From assembly GCF_003268775.1 (NCBI RefSeq), contig NZ_QLSU01000007.1, positions 62,001 to 126,000 of the forward strand: a stretch of DNA of 64,000 nt, in the 5' to 3' direction. Origin of the DNA: Paraburkholderia unamae. GTDB lineage: Bacteria > Pseudomonadota > Gammaproteobacteria > Burkholderiales > Burkholderiaceae. The notes under the pieces are model-generated. The model did not search any database and was not told the origin of the DNA. It was given only the letters and a program-made list of their open reading frames with translations. A program made the position numbers and the translations under genes. Shown one piece after another: positions 9,330-20,023 of this stretch (position 1 is its first letter; each line of letters opens with the position of its first letter).

Positions 9330-9372
9330 AAAAAAGCGCCGGGTGTGTCATGCACACCCGGCGCTTTTTTTC
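9330..9372. terminator. Bidirectional terminator between proC and ubiA
   Basis: The stem is GCGCCGGGTGTG / CACACCCGGCGC with loop TCATG (9348-9352), an A-tract before it and a run of T after it. It can therefore end both proC on the plus strand and ubiA on the minus strand. Confidence 0.92.
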
Positions 9373-9391
9373 ATATGAAGTCGATACGGCC

Positions 9392-10255
9392 TTAAAGTCC
9401 CGCGACGGCGTAATGCGCCGCGATCCCCACGAACAGCACGCCGCCCAGCCAGTTGTTGTGGCGGAACGCCGCGAAGCACGGCATGCGCTCGCGGTCCTTG
9501 ATCAGCGTGTAGTGGTAAATCGCGCAGCCCACGGCCGCCGCCCAACCGAGCCAGTAGAGCCAGCCGAAGCCCAGCGCCAGGCCCACCCACACGTAAATGC
9601 CGAGCGTGACCGCGTAGCAGAGCATGATTGCCAGCACGTCGAAGCGGCCGAAGGTGAGCGCCGAGGTGCGAATGCCGATCTTGATGTCGTCGTCGCGATC
9701 GACCATCGCGTATTCGGTGTCGTAGGCTACGGACCAGAACACGTTCGCGGCCAGCATGATCCACGCGAGCGCCGGTACGTGGTCCTGCACGGCGGCGAAC
9801 GCCATGGGAATGCCAAAGCCGAACGCGATACCCAGATACGCCTGCGGAATCGCGAAAAAACGCTTCGTGAACGGATACGAGGCCGCCACGAACAGCGCCA
9901 CAACGGAAAGCTGCTTGGTGAGCCCGTTCAGCGGCAGGATGAGCAGGAACGACACGAGCGCGAGCCCCGCCGCGATCGCCACGGCCTCCCACGCGCGGAT
10001 ACGGCCCGACGTGATCGGACGCTCGGCCGTGCGCTTTACATGGCGGTCGAAGTCGCGGTCGGCGTAATCGTTGATCGCGCAGCCCGCCGAGCGCATCAGC
10101 ACCGTGCCGATGGTGAAAATGACCAGCAGCGAGACCGGCGGATGGCCGTCGGAGGCGATCCACAGCGCGTTGAGCGTCGGCCACAGCAGCAGCAGGCTGC
10201 CGATCGGCTTGTCCATGCGGACGAGCCGCAAATAGAGCGGGAGTCGGGCGAACAT
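9392..10255 (-). CDS. ubiA: 4-hydroxybenzoate octaprenyltransferase
   Basis: This integral membrane prenyltransferase attaches the polyprenyl tail to 4-hydroxybenzoate in ubiquinone synthesis. It is 287 residues. The first Asp-rich motif lies in [11 protein letters not shown] and the second in [18 protein letters not shown]; both bind Mg-diphosphate. Multiple hydrophobic segments are visible. I chose the ATG at 10255 ([20 protein letters not shown]), where family homology starts. A TACAAT lies 28 bp upstream (10283-10288). The frame stays open to 10357 but without homology. Confidence 0.95.
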   Translation of the reverse strand: MFARLPLYLRLVRMDKPIGSLLLLWPTLNALWIASDGHPPVSLLVIFTIGTVLMRSAGCAINDYADRDFDRHVKRTAERPITSGRIRAWEAVAIAAGLALVSFLLILPLNGLTKQLSVVALFVAASYPFTKRFFAIPQAYLGIAFGFGIPMAFAAVQDHVPALAWIMLAANVFWSVAYDTEYAMVDRDDDIKIGIRTSALTFGRFDVLAIMLCYAVTLGIYVWVGLALGFGWLYWLGWAAAVGCAIYHYTLIKDRERMPCFAAFRHNNWLGGVLFVGIAAHYAVAGL

Positions 10256-10334
10256 GATCGGGGCGGGAAAAGCAATGCCGCTATTGTAGGCCAGGGCGCG
10301 GGCGCTTCGCCGCGAGCCGCGCCCGCGTCCGCGC

Positions 10335-10372
10335 AAAAACGCAGGCCCGCCGGGCATCCGGCGGGCCTGCGT
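10335..10372 (-). terminator. Terminator of dps
   Basis: On the minus strand ACGCAGGCCCGCCGG, loop ATGC, CCGGCGGGCCTGCGT is followed by TTTT. This is a perfect 15-bp stem downstream of dps and upstream of ubiA. Confidence 0.9.
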
Positions 10373-10430
10373 CGCAAACTCGTCGCAACTCGTCGCAATC
10401 AGTGAGCGGCGCCTGCGCGCCGCGTACGGA

Positions 10431-10919
10431 TCAAGCGAGCAGCGAGCGCAGCATCCACGCGGTCTTTTCGTGCGTCTGCATGCGTTGCGTGAGCAGGTCG
10501 GCGGTCGGCTCGTCGTTGGCGGCTTCGGTTGCCGGGAAGATCGCGCGCGCCGTGCGCACCACGGCTTCCTGACCTTCCACGAGCTGGCGGATCATGTCTT
10601 CCGCCGCGGGCACGCCGTCGGCTTCCGGAATCGACGAGAGCTTCGCGAACTCCTTGTAGCTGCCCGGTGCGTGCACGCCCAGCGCGCGAATGCGCTCGGC
10701 GATCGCGTCGACGGCAAGCGCGAGTTCGTTGTACTGCCCCTCGAACATCAGATGGAGCGTGTTGAACATCGGCCCCGTGACGTTCCAGTGGAAGTTGTGC
10801 GTCTTCAGATACAGCGTGTAGGTGTCCGCGAGCAGGCGCGAGAGGCCGTCCGCGATCTTCTTGCGATCCTTGTCGCTGATGCCGATATTCACATGCTGTA
10901 TGGTTGCTTTTTTGGCCAT
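10431..10919 (-). CDS. dps: Dps-family DNA-binding ferritin-like protein
   Basis: This 162-residue protein forms dodecamers that oxidise and store iron using H2O2 and protect DNA. The ferroxidase ligands are visible in [27 protein letters not shown] and [11 protein letters not shown]. The lysine-rich N-terminus MAKKATIQ may contact DNA. The start at 10919 is preceded by AAGGAG; the frame is open to 10988 without support. It lies in an oxyR-catalase-dps block on the same strand, consistent with peroxide induction. A strong terminator follows. Confidence 0.95.
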   Translation of the reverse strand: MAKKATIQHVNIGISDKDRKKIADGLSRLLADTYTLYLKTHNFHWNVTGPMFNTLHLMFEGQYNELALAVDAIAERIRALGVHAPGSYKEFAKLSSIPEADGVPAAEDMIRQLVEGQEAVVRTARAIFPATEAANDEPTADLLTQRMQTHEKTAWMLRSLLA

Positions 10920-11116
10920 GACGACTCCTTGTGTAGCAATGAGACTACGCGTGCGTGTCGATGCGCTGCCGTCGCGCGCTCGCCTCACAGGCGCCGCGCG
11001 AGAGCTCGATCGGCTGCCAGTGTAGCCTGGAAATATCGAAAAACCGGCTCATCCGGCCCTACTGTCCGGGTCGAGCCGCGTCGATGTCCGGGCGCCTCGT
11101 GCAACGTGCACAAGGC

Positions 11117-11293
11117 TCAGTGACCCGCCAGATGCGCGAGGACTTGCGAGGCGATTGCGACGAAACCGCTCGCGAGAATGGCGAAGCTCACCACGCGGCG
11201 CACGATCTGCGTGCCTTCGGCGCGTGTTTGTGCCATCGCGGCGGCTGCGCCGGAGCCCAGGGTCTTGCGGGTCATCGTCATCGTTCGGGTCAT
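11117..11293 (-). CDS. Hypothetical 58-residue membrane protein downstream of catalase
   Basis: A 58-residue ORF starts at an ATG with AAAGGAG 7 nt upstream. It begins MTRTMTMTRKTLGSG, continues with a short polar stretch, and ends in a hydrophobic segment (about residues 34-55, VVSFAILASGFVAIASQVLA) followed by HLAGH. This suggests a small single-pass inner-membrane protein with its charged end inside. It lies 88 bp after the catalase stop on the same strand and before dps, so it may belong to the peroxide response. I do not recognise the family. Confidence 0.65.
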   Translation of the reverse strand: MTRTMTMTRKTLGSGAAAAMAQTRAEGTQIVRRVVSFAILASGFVAIASQVLAHLAGH

Positions 11294-11331
11294 GATCGTG
11301 CTCCTTTGACGTCACGGTTCCTGCTCATTGC

Positions 11332-11375
11332 GGGGCGGCTCGCTGGCACAACGATGCGACAACGAGCCACGCCCC
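11332..11375 (-). other. Hairpin between catalase and the 58-aa ORF
   Basis: GGGGCGGCTCG (11332-11342) pairs with CGAGCCACGCCCC (11363-11375) with a small bulge. There is no T-run, so this may attenuate or stabilise the message rather than terminate it. Confidence 0.4.
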
Positions 11376-11381
11376 GTTTCC

Positions 11382-12830
<1,449 letters not shown>

Positions 12831-12897
12831 GTGCTGGATTCCTTGTCTGCTTGTGAGTTCTGGCATGCGGTGAAACGAGGCGAAGCGGCGATGGCCG

Positions 12898-13026
12898 TCA
12901 GGCGGACAGCGCGCGGTCGACCAGCAGCGAGAACGCCACGGTGCGAAGGCCTGAAGCGGCGCTGGCGTTTGCCTTGGGTGCAGTGAGTGCGGCGGGTGCT
13001 GCCGTGGTCGGGACGTTGGTTTGCAT
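12898..13026 (-). CDS. Hypothetical 42-residue ORF between oxyR and catalase
   Basis: This short ORF starts at an ATG with the strong ribosome-binding site GGAGGA 4 nt upstream. The peptide is rich in Ala, Thr and Pro ([20 protein letters not shown]) and ends [15 protein letters not shown]. It stops 67 nt before the catalase ATG and lies downstream of a promoter-like region at 13081-13120. It could be a leader peptide or a small stress protein. No family is recognised, and the call rests on the ribosome-binding site and position. Confidence 0.5.
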   Translation of the reverse strand: MQTNVPTTAAPAALTAPKANASAASGLRTVAFSLLVDRALSA

Positions 13027-13080
13027 CGCTTCCTCCATCGGGTATCGGTTGTGATCCGTTGGAGAGACCTTAACTCACGC

Positions 13081-13120
13081 TATCTATTTCGATAATTTGA
13101 TTTACTCAATCTATCGAATA
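13081..13120 (-). promoter_or_regulatory. Promoter and dyad operator upstream of the small ORF and catalase
   Basis: On the minus strand TTGAGT (13104-13109) and TAGATA (13081-13086) are 17 bp apart. The region also holds a long dyad, TTCGATA (13088-13094 on the plus strand) and TATCGAA (13112-13118), with inner GATT/AATC symmetry. It is strikingly AT-rich compared with its surroundings. A LysR-type regulator such as the adjacent OxyR is the likely binder. The ATAG/CTAT tetrads of the OxyR consensus are only partly present. Confidence 0.55.
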
Positions 13121-13197
13121 GGCGCAAGTTATTAGGGACGCAAGCTAAATCGGAGGGAATGGCGCGCAGCCGGATGCCGCGCGTGAAGCAAGGCTCG

Positions 13198-13227
13198 CGC
13201 CGCGCACCCTGTAGGCGCGCGGCGCTG
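13198..13227 (-). other. GC-rich hairpin after oxyR
   Basis: GCGCCGCGC and GCGCGGCGC can pair around a short loop just after the oxyR stop. There is no T-tract, so intrinsic termination is doubtful. Confidence 0.3.
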
Positions 13228-13233
13228 GGAACA

Positions 13234-14193
13234 TCAGACCACCTCGGCGGCGGCTTCGATCTTCTTGACGCCTGGGAGCTCGCAGGCGTGAATGGCATCG
13301 ACGATTGCCTCGATCGCCGGCAGGCGCGTGAAGCTCTTGCGCCACGCAAGCACCACGCGGCGGTCCGGCACCGGCTCGTCGAACGGCACGTAGGAGAGCA
13401 GGCCGGAATCGACGCCGCCCGCGTGTGGCTTCACTTCCGTGACCGACATGCGCGGCAGCACGGTAATGCCCACGCCGCTCGCGACCATATGGCGGATGGT
13501 TTCCAGCGACGAGCCTTCAAAGGTCTTCTGGATGCCGTCCGCGTTCTGCGAGAAGCGCATCAGTTCCGGGCACACGCCCAGCACATGGTCGCGGAAGCAG
13601 TGGCCGCTGCCGAGCAGCAGCATGGTTTCCTGCTTGAGATCGTCCGGGTCGATCTTCTCGCGCTGCTCCCATGCATGGCCCGAGGGCAGCGCCACGACGA
13701 ACGGCTCGTCGTAGAGCGGCCGCAGCGTGAGGCCGGTTTCCGGGAACGGCAGCGCCATGATGGCCACGTCGATCTCGCCCTGCTTGAGCAGCTCGATGAG
13801 CTTGAGCGTGTAGTTCTCTTGCAGCATGAGCGGCATTTGCGGCACGCGCTTGATCATCTGCTTGACGAGAGTAGGCAGCAGGTACGGTCCGATCGTATAG
13901 ATCACGCCGAGGCGCAGCGGCCCCACCAGCGGATCCTTGCCCTGCTTGGCGATTTCCTTGATCGCGAGCGTCTGTTCGAGCACGCGCTGCGCCTGCGTCA
14001 CGATCTGCTCACCGATGGGCGTCACGCTCACTTCGCTCGTGCCGCGTTCGAAAATCTGTACGTTCAGTTCGTCTTCGAGCTTCTTGATGGCGACCGAAAG
14101 CGTCGGCTGGCTCACGAAGCAGGCTTCCGCGGCCCGTCCGAAGTGGCGCTCGCGGGCTACCGCGACAATGTATTTCAGTTCAGTGAGCGTCAT
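13234..14193 (-). CDS. oxyR: Peroxide-sensing LysR-type regulator OxyR
   Basis: This 319-residue regulator has an N-terminal winged helix-turn-helix (RHFGRAAEACFVSQPTLSVAIKKLE, residues 17-41) and a C-terminal periplasmic-binding-like domain. The redox-active cysteines are at residues 199 and 208 (GHCFRDHVLGVCPE), at the same positions as in E. coli OxyR. It lies between recG and the catalase gene on the same strand. Its promoter region contains ATAG/CTAT tetrads that fit autoregulation. Confidence 0.97.
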   Translation of the reverse strand: MTLTELKYIVAVARERHFGRAAEACFVSQPTLSVAIKKLEDELNVQIFERGTSEVSVTPIGEQIVTQAQRVLEQTLAIKEIAKQGKDPLVGPLRLGVIYTIGPYLLPTLVKQMIKRVPQMPLMLQENYTLKLIELLKQGEIDVAIMALPFPETGLTLRPLYDEPFVVALPSGHAWEQREKIDPDDLKQETMLLLGSGHCFRDHVLGVCPELMRFSQNADGIQKTFEGSSLETIRHMVASGVGITVLPRMSVTEVKPHAGGVDSGLLSYVPFDEPVPDRRVVLAWRKSFTRLPAIEAIVDAIHACELPGVKKIEAAAEVV

Positions 14194-14221
14194 TGGGGGA
14201 CCAATCAGGAAAGGTGAATCA

Positions 14222-14260
14222 ATAGTTTGTAGTTATACACCTATGACGGCGATTCGCCAA
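14222..14260 (-). promoter_or_regulatory. oxyR promoter with OxyR-like tetrads
   Basis: On the minus strand a -35 TTGGCG (14255-14260) and a -10 TATAAC (14232-14237) are separated by 17 bp. Tetrads ATAG (14222-14225), TTAT (14233-14236) and CTAT (14241-14244) on the plus strand partly match the ATAG-N7-CTAT pattern of OxyR sites. Autoregulation is inferred. Confidence 0.55.
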
Positions 14261-14356
14261 TAATCAACACCCCCATGCGGGGCGCGATCATCGTAAAGGG
14301 TCAGACGGCGTGGGCATGCGCAGGTTCCGCGCAATGATCCATTACGCTTTTGTCCA

Positions 14357-16660
14357 TTACGCTTTCAGATATTGTTCGCGCGCGCCCAGCCAGCGGTTCA
14401 GGTGCTGCGTGACGACGTGCGGGAATGCCTGCAACAGGCGCTCGGCCGCGCCGCGCGCGGGCTCGATGAGCCAGGCGTCGTTTTCGAGGCTCGCAAAACG
14501 CAGCATGGCCGCGCCCGACTGGCGCGCGCCGAGGAATTCGCCGGGGCCGCGAATTTCGAGGTCCTTGCGGGCGATCTCGAAGCCGTCCGTGGTCTCGCGC
14601 ATGGTTTGCAGCCGCGCGCGGCCCGTGAGCGACAACGGCCCCGTGTAGAGCAGCACACACACCGAAGCTGCGCTGCCCCGCCCCACGCGACCGCGTAGCT
14701 GGTGCAACTGCGCGAGGCCGAAGCGCTCGGCATGCTCGATCACCATGAGCGAGGCGTTGGGCACGTCCACGCCCACTTCGATCACCGTCGTCGCCACGAG
14801 CAACTGCACGTCGTTGCGGGAGAACGCATCCATCACGGCGGCCTTGTCCGTGGACGCGAGACGCCCGTGCACGAGGCCCACGGTCAGCTCGGGCAGCGCG
14901 GCCACGAGGGTTTCGTAGGTCTCTACCGCCGTTTGCAGTTGCAGCGTCTCGCTTTCTTCGATCAGCGGACAGACCCAGTACACCTGACGGCCCGTGAGCG
15001 CCGCCGCGCGCACGCGCGCGATCACTTCCTCGCGGCGTGCGTCGGACACGAGCTTCGTGAGGATCGGCGTGCGGCCGGGCGGCAATTCGTCGATGGTGGA
15101 AACGTCGAGGTCCGCGTAGTAGGTCATGGCGAGCGTGCGCGGAATGGGCGTGGCCGACATCATCAGTTGATGCGGCTGGAACTCGCGGTGCGCCTCGTCG
15201 GCCGACTTCGCGTTCTGCGCCTTCGCGCGCAACGCAAGCCGCTGCTCTACGCCGAAGCGATGCTGTTCGTCGACGATCACGAGGCCAAGGCGCGCGAATT
15301 CCACGGCCTCCTGAATGATCGCGTGCGTGCCGATCACGAGCTGCGCCGTGCCGAGCGCTGCGGCTTCGAGCGCCGCGCGCTTTTCCTTCGCCTTGAGGCT
15401 GCCCGCGAGCCACGCCACCTGCACGCCGAGCGGTTCGAGCCAGCCGCGCAGCTTGCGCGCGTGCTGCTCCGCGAGAATTTCGGTGGGCGCCATGAGCGCG
15501 GCCTGGTAGCCCGCGTCGATCGCCTGCGCGGCCGCGAGCGCCGCCACCACGGTCTTGCCGCTGCCCACGTCGCCTTGCAGCAGGCGCTGCATCGGGTGCG
15601 GCTGTTCGAGGTCGTGGGCGATCTCCGCCACCACGCGCTCCTGCGCGCTCGTCAACGTGAACGGCAGCGCGCCGCGCAGACGCGCGAGCAGCGTGGAGGC
15701 TTGCGCGCGGCCCGCGACATGGCGCGCCATCGCGGGCGCGGCGCGCGTGCGGCGCTCCTCGTGCGCGCGCTTGAGCGACAGTTGCTGCGCGAGCAGCTCG
15801 TCGAACTTGATGCGCGTCCAGGCCGGGTGCGTGCCATCGATGAACTCATGCTCGTCGGCATCGATGGGCGGGTGGTGCAGCGTCTTCACCGCGTCGATCA
15901 GCGGCGGCAGGTTCAGCGGTTGCGTGAACTCGCGCGCCACCGCTTCGGGCAGCAGCTCGGGCAAATGTGCGCGGGAGAGCGCGTTCTCGATCGCCTTGCG
16001 CAGATACGCCTGGCTCACGCCCGCCGTGGACGGATACACGGGCGTGAGCGCCTGCGGCAGCGGCGTGTCGCCCTCCACGACCTTCACGGCCGGGTGCACC
16101 ATCTCCATGCCGAAGAAGCCGCCGCGCACGTCGCCGCGCACGCGCAGCCGCTTGCCGATCGCCATCTGCGCGACCTGCGAGCCGTAGAAGTTCAGGAAGC
16201 GCAGGTGCAGTTCGTCGCCGTTGTGGTCCTGGAGCTTCACGACCAGTTGCCGGCGCGGGCGGTAGGCGATCTCGTTGTCGAACACCACGCCTTCGGTTTG
16301 CGCGATGCCGCCGGGCAGCAACTCGCCGATGGGCGTGAGCGTGGTTTCGTCCTCGTAGCGCATCGGCAAATGCAGCACGAGGTCGATGTCGCTGTGCAGG
16401 CCGAGTTTGGCGAGGCGGTCGGCGGTTTTGGCGAGCTTGGGCTTGTCTTTGGCGGCGGCTTTTTCCGCGGCCTTTTCAGCGGATTTCGCCGCGGATTTCG
16501 CCGCGGACTTTTTTGCGGCGCGTTTGCGCGCGGGCAGCGCAGCGCCTTGCGCCGCCTCCGGTTGCCGCGCCGGGGCGCCGTCTTCGGGCGTGCGCGCGTC
16601 GTCGTGCGCTTCGCTCTCGGAATCGGCTTCGGACATCAATCGGCTAACGGACGGGGGCAT
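14357..16660 (-). CDS. recG: ATP-dependent DNA helicase RecG
   Basis: This helicase regresses stalled forks and branch-migrates Holliday junctions. The wedge OB-fold domain is followed by helicase motifs GDVGSGKT (Walker A), VIVDEQHRFGV (DEQH box), MSATPIPRTLAMT and QLRGRVGRG. About 767 residues from the ATG at 16660; an ATG at 16636 (MSEADSESEAHDD) is also possible, and neither has a clear ribosome-binding site. A Lys/Ala-rich low-complexity stretch (about residues 45-80, repeated SAAK/EKAA units) precedes the conserved region and makes it longer than E. coli RecG (693 residues). A 15-bp tandem duplication overlaps the stop codon. Confidence 0.95.
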   Translation of the reverse strand: MPPSVSRLMSEADSESEAHDDARTPEDGAPARQPEAAQGAALPARKRAAKKSAAKSAAKSAEKAAEKAAAKDKPKLAKTADRLAKLGLHSDIDLVLHLPMRYEDETTLTPIGELLPGGIAQTEGVVFDNEIAYRPRRQLVVKLQDHNGDELHLRFLNFYGSQVAQMAIGKRLRVRGDVRGGFFGMEMVHPAVKVVEGDTPLPQALTPVYPSTAGVSQAYLRKAIENALSRAHLPELLPEAVAREFTQPLNLPPLIDAVKTLHHPPIDADEHEFIDGTHPAWTRIKFDELLAQQLSLKRAHEERRTRAAPAMARHVAGRAQASTLLARLRGALPFTLTSAQERVVAEIAHDLEQPHPMQRLLQGDVGSGKTVVAALAAAQAIDAGYQAALMAPTEILAEQHARKLRGWLEPLGVQVAWLAGSLKAKEKRAALEAAALGTAQLVIGTHAIIQEAVEFARLGLVIVDEQHRFGVEQRLALRAKAQNAKSADEAHREFQPHQLMMSATPIPRTLAMTYYADLDVSTIDELPPGRTPILTKLVSDARREEVIARVRAAALTGRQVYWVCPLIEESETLQLQTAVETYETLVAALPELTVGLVHGRLASTDKAAVMDAFSRNDVQLLVATTVIEVGVDVPNASLMVIEHAERFGLAQLHQLRGRVGRGSAASVCVLLYTGPLSLTGRARLQTMRETTDGFEIARKDLEIRGPGEFLGARQSGAAMLRFASLENDAWLIEPARGAAERLLQAFPHVVTQHLNRWLGAREQYLKA

Positions 16661-16906
16661 GGGCTGCTTCGCAAGTACAATATCGGCTTTCCGGCATGGC
16701 GCGGCGCGTGCAGCGCGACGGCCCTGGCCATCGGGCACATCGCGCATGTCACGCATGTCGCACACGCGCATGTCCCGCAATCATAGCCGCTCATCACGCG
16801 TGAGCGGCCATCGCAGCCGCTTTTTGGGGCGCAACCGCTTGGCGGTTCGGCCCCGCAAAGCCGCCGCGCGCCGGGCCTCCGGCGCATTTCCGTTATTTCA
16901 GGCCGT

Positions 16907-17980
16907 ATGTTCAAGCTTTCCGATTTCGATTTCGACCTCCCCGAGGCACTGATCGCGCAGACCGCCCTGCCCGAGCGCAGCGCGAGCCGTCTGCTGGAGG
17001 TCGACAACGCCGCGCCGTTGCCCGGCGAACCCGCGCGTCTCACCGACCGCCGCTTTTCCGACCTGCCCGCGTGCCTCGCGCCGGGCGACCTGCTCGTCTT
17101 CAACGATACCAAGGTGCTGAAGGCGCGTTTCTTCGGCCAGAAGGCCAGCGGCGGCAAGATCGAGGTGCTGGTGGAGCGCCTGACCGGCGCGCGCACGGCA
17201 CTCGCGCAGATCCGCGCGAGCAAGAGCCCCGGCCCCGGCACGGTGCTGCGCCTGGCCGACGCGTTCGACGTGACGGTCGGCGAGCGCGTCGATCAGTTCT
17301 ACACACTGCATTTCCCCGACGACTGCCTCACGCTCATCGAGCAATACGGCCGTCTGCCGCTGCCGCCCTACATCACGCACGACGCCGATGCGAGCGACGA
17401 AACGCGCTACCAGACGGTGTTCGCGCAGAATCCGGGCGCGGTGGCCGCGCCCACGGCGGGCCTGCACTTCGACGACGCTCTGCTCGCGCAACTCGACGCA
17501 CAAGGCGTGGAGCGCGCCACGCTCACGCTGCACGTGGGCGCGGGCACGTTCCAGCCCGTGCGCGTGGAGAATATCGCCGAGCACAAGATGCACAGCGAGT
17601 GGTATCAACTGCCGCAGTCGCTCGTCGACAAGATCGCGGCCACGCGTGCGCGCGGCGGCCGGGTGATCGCGGTGGGCACGACCTCGATGCGCGCGCTCGA
17701 AGCCGCCGCGCGCGACGCCGCGAACGAAAACCGCGAACTCGCGGCAACCCAGGCGGAAACCGATATTTTCATCACGCCGGGCTACCGGTTCCGCGTGGTG
17801 GACCGGCTCGTGACGAACTTCCACCTGCCGAAGTCGACGCTCTTGATGCTGGTTTCGGCGTTCGCGGGCATCGAAACGATCCGTGCGGCGTATCGTCACG
17901 CCATTGCCGAGCGGTATCGATTCTTCAGCTACGGCGACGCCATGCTGCTCACGAAAACCGACGACGCGCTCAACAAGTAA
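16907..17980 (+). CDS. queA: tRNA preQ1(34) S-adenosylmethionine ribosyltransferase-isomerase
   Basis: This enzyme transfers and rearranges the ribosyl of AdoMet onto preQ1 at tRNA position 34, giving epoxyqueuosine. It is 357 residues. Family signatures are [60 protein letters not shown] and [10 protein letters not shown]. tgt, the preceding step in the pathway, follows on the same strand after 98 bp. It is divergent from recG. Confidence 0.97.
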   Translation: MFKLSDFDFDLPEALIAQTALPERSASRLLEVDNAAPLPGEPARLTDRRFSDLPACLAPGDLLVFNDTKVLKARFFGQKASGGKIEVLVERLTGARTALAQIRASKSPGPGTVLRLADAFDVTVGERVDQFYTLHFPDDCLTLIEQYGRLPLPPYITHDADASDETRYQTVFAQNPGAVAAPTAGLHFDDALLAQLDAQGVERATLTLHVGAGTFQPVRVENIAEHKMHSEWYQLPQSLVDKIAATRARGGRVIAVGTTSMRALEAAARDAANENRELAATQAETDIFITPGYRFRVVDRLVTNFHLPKSTLLMLVSAFAGIETIRAAYRHAIAERYRFFSYGDAMLLTKTDDALNK

Positions 17981-18063
17981 CACGCACGTTTCCCCGGCCC
18001 TCGCGCGCCACGAAAAAACGCGCGACGGCGAATCACCATTTGCGCCGGACTGTTTTCCGGTAG

Positions 18064-19278
<1,215 letters not shown>

Positions 19279-19527
19279 GAGGGCGTCTCACGACGGCGTG
19301 CCGCGTGCCCGACGCCAGATATTACAATAACCTTTCGAAACAATGACGCAGACCGGGCATTCGCTGCGCTCCGGCCACCTCGCTTTTCACGCACGCGCAT
19401 ACAACGCGGGGGTGGGATTCGAGATAAACGCTTGATCGGAAAGCCTATTTTGCGTCATCGTCGTGGAGAATGCCGGTGGTAGAATAACCGGCTCGCTTTT
19501 TGTGATCGTAAAAACGGAGAGACCAAC

Positions 19528-19857
19528 GTGTCGTTCATTTCCAATGCCTTCGCGCAAGGCAGTGCAGCAGGTGGTGCCGAATCGAGCCTCATGAGCTTCC
19601 TGCCGCTCATCCTGATGTTCGCCGTGCTGTACTTCATCATGATCCGTCCGCAGATGAAGCGTCAGAAAGAACATCGCAACATGCTCTCGGCCATGGCCAA
19701 GGGCGACGAAGTGATCACGAGCGGCGGCATCGTCGGCAAGGTGACCAAGGTCAGCGAAGCCTACGTGGGCGTCGAAATCGCCGACGGCACGGAAATCACC
19801 GTGCAGAAGTCGTCGGTCTCGACCATCCTGCCGAAGGGCACGATCAAGTCGCTGTAA
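19528..19857 (+). CDS. yajC: Sec translocon accessory protein YajC
   Basis: This 109-residue inner-membrane protein associates with SecDF. The single membrane segment is at about residues 22-40 (SFLPLILMFAVLYFIMI), followed by the conserved RPQMKRQKEHRNMLSAM and a cytoplasmic domain with GDEVITSGGIVGKV. The start is GTG with GGAGAG upstream. A TAGAAT at 19480-19485 may be its -10 box. Confidence 0.96.
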   Translation: MSFISNAFAQGSAAGGAESSLMSFLPLILMFAVLYFIMIRPQMKRQKEHRNMLSAMAKGDEVITSGGIVGKVTKVSEAYVGVEIADGTEITVQKSSVSTILPKGTIKSL

Positions 19858-20023
19858 GGCCTCGTAGAATCATCAGGGCCGTTGCCTTCGCACGAACGGC
19901 CTCGCGCATCCGGCCCGCCCTCGCAGCCACTGACCAGAAAACGTCAATGCAGGAACGCCCCGAAGGCTCAGCCGGACGCGCGCGCAACGCACAGGCCATC
20001 CCCCTCCCCCGTTGGGTCAACCA

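Noticed and set aside
14338..14367. 15-bp tandem duplication at the end of recG
   Set aside because: It duplicates the stop region without changing the protein; most likely neutral.
14702..16786. 694-codon plus-strand frame opposite recG
   Set aside because: Antisense shadow of recG; the recG helicase motifs are unambiguous.
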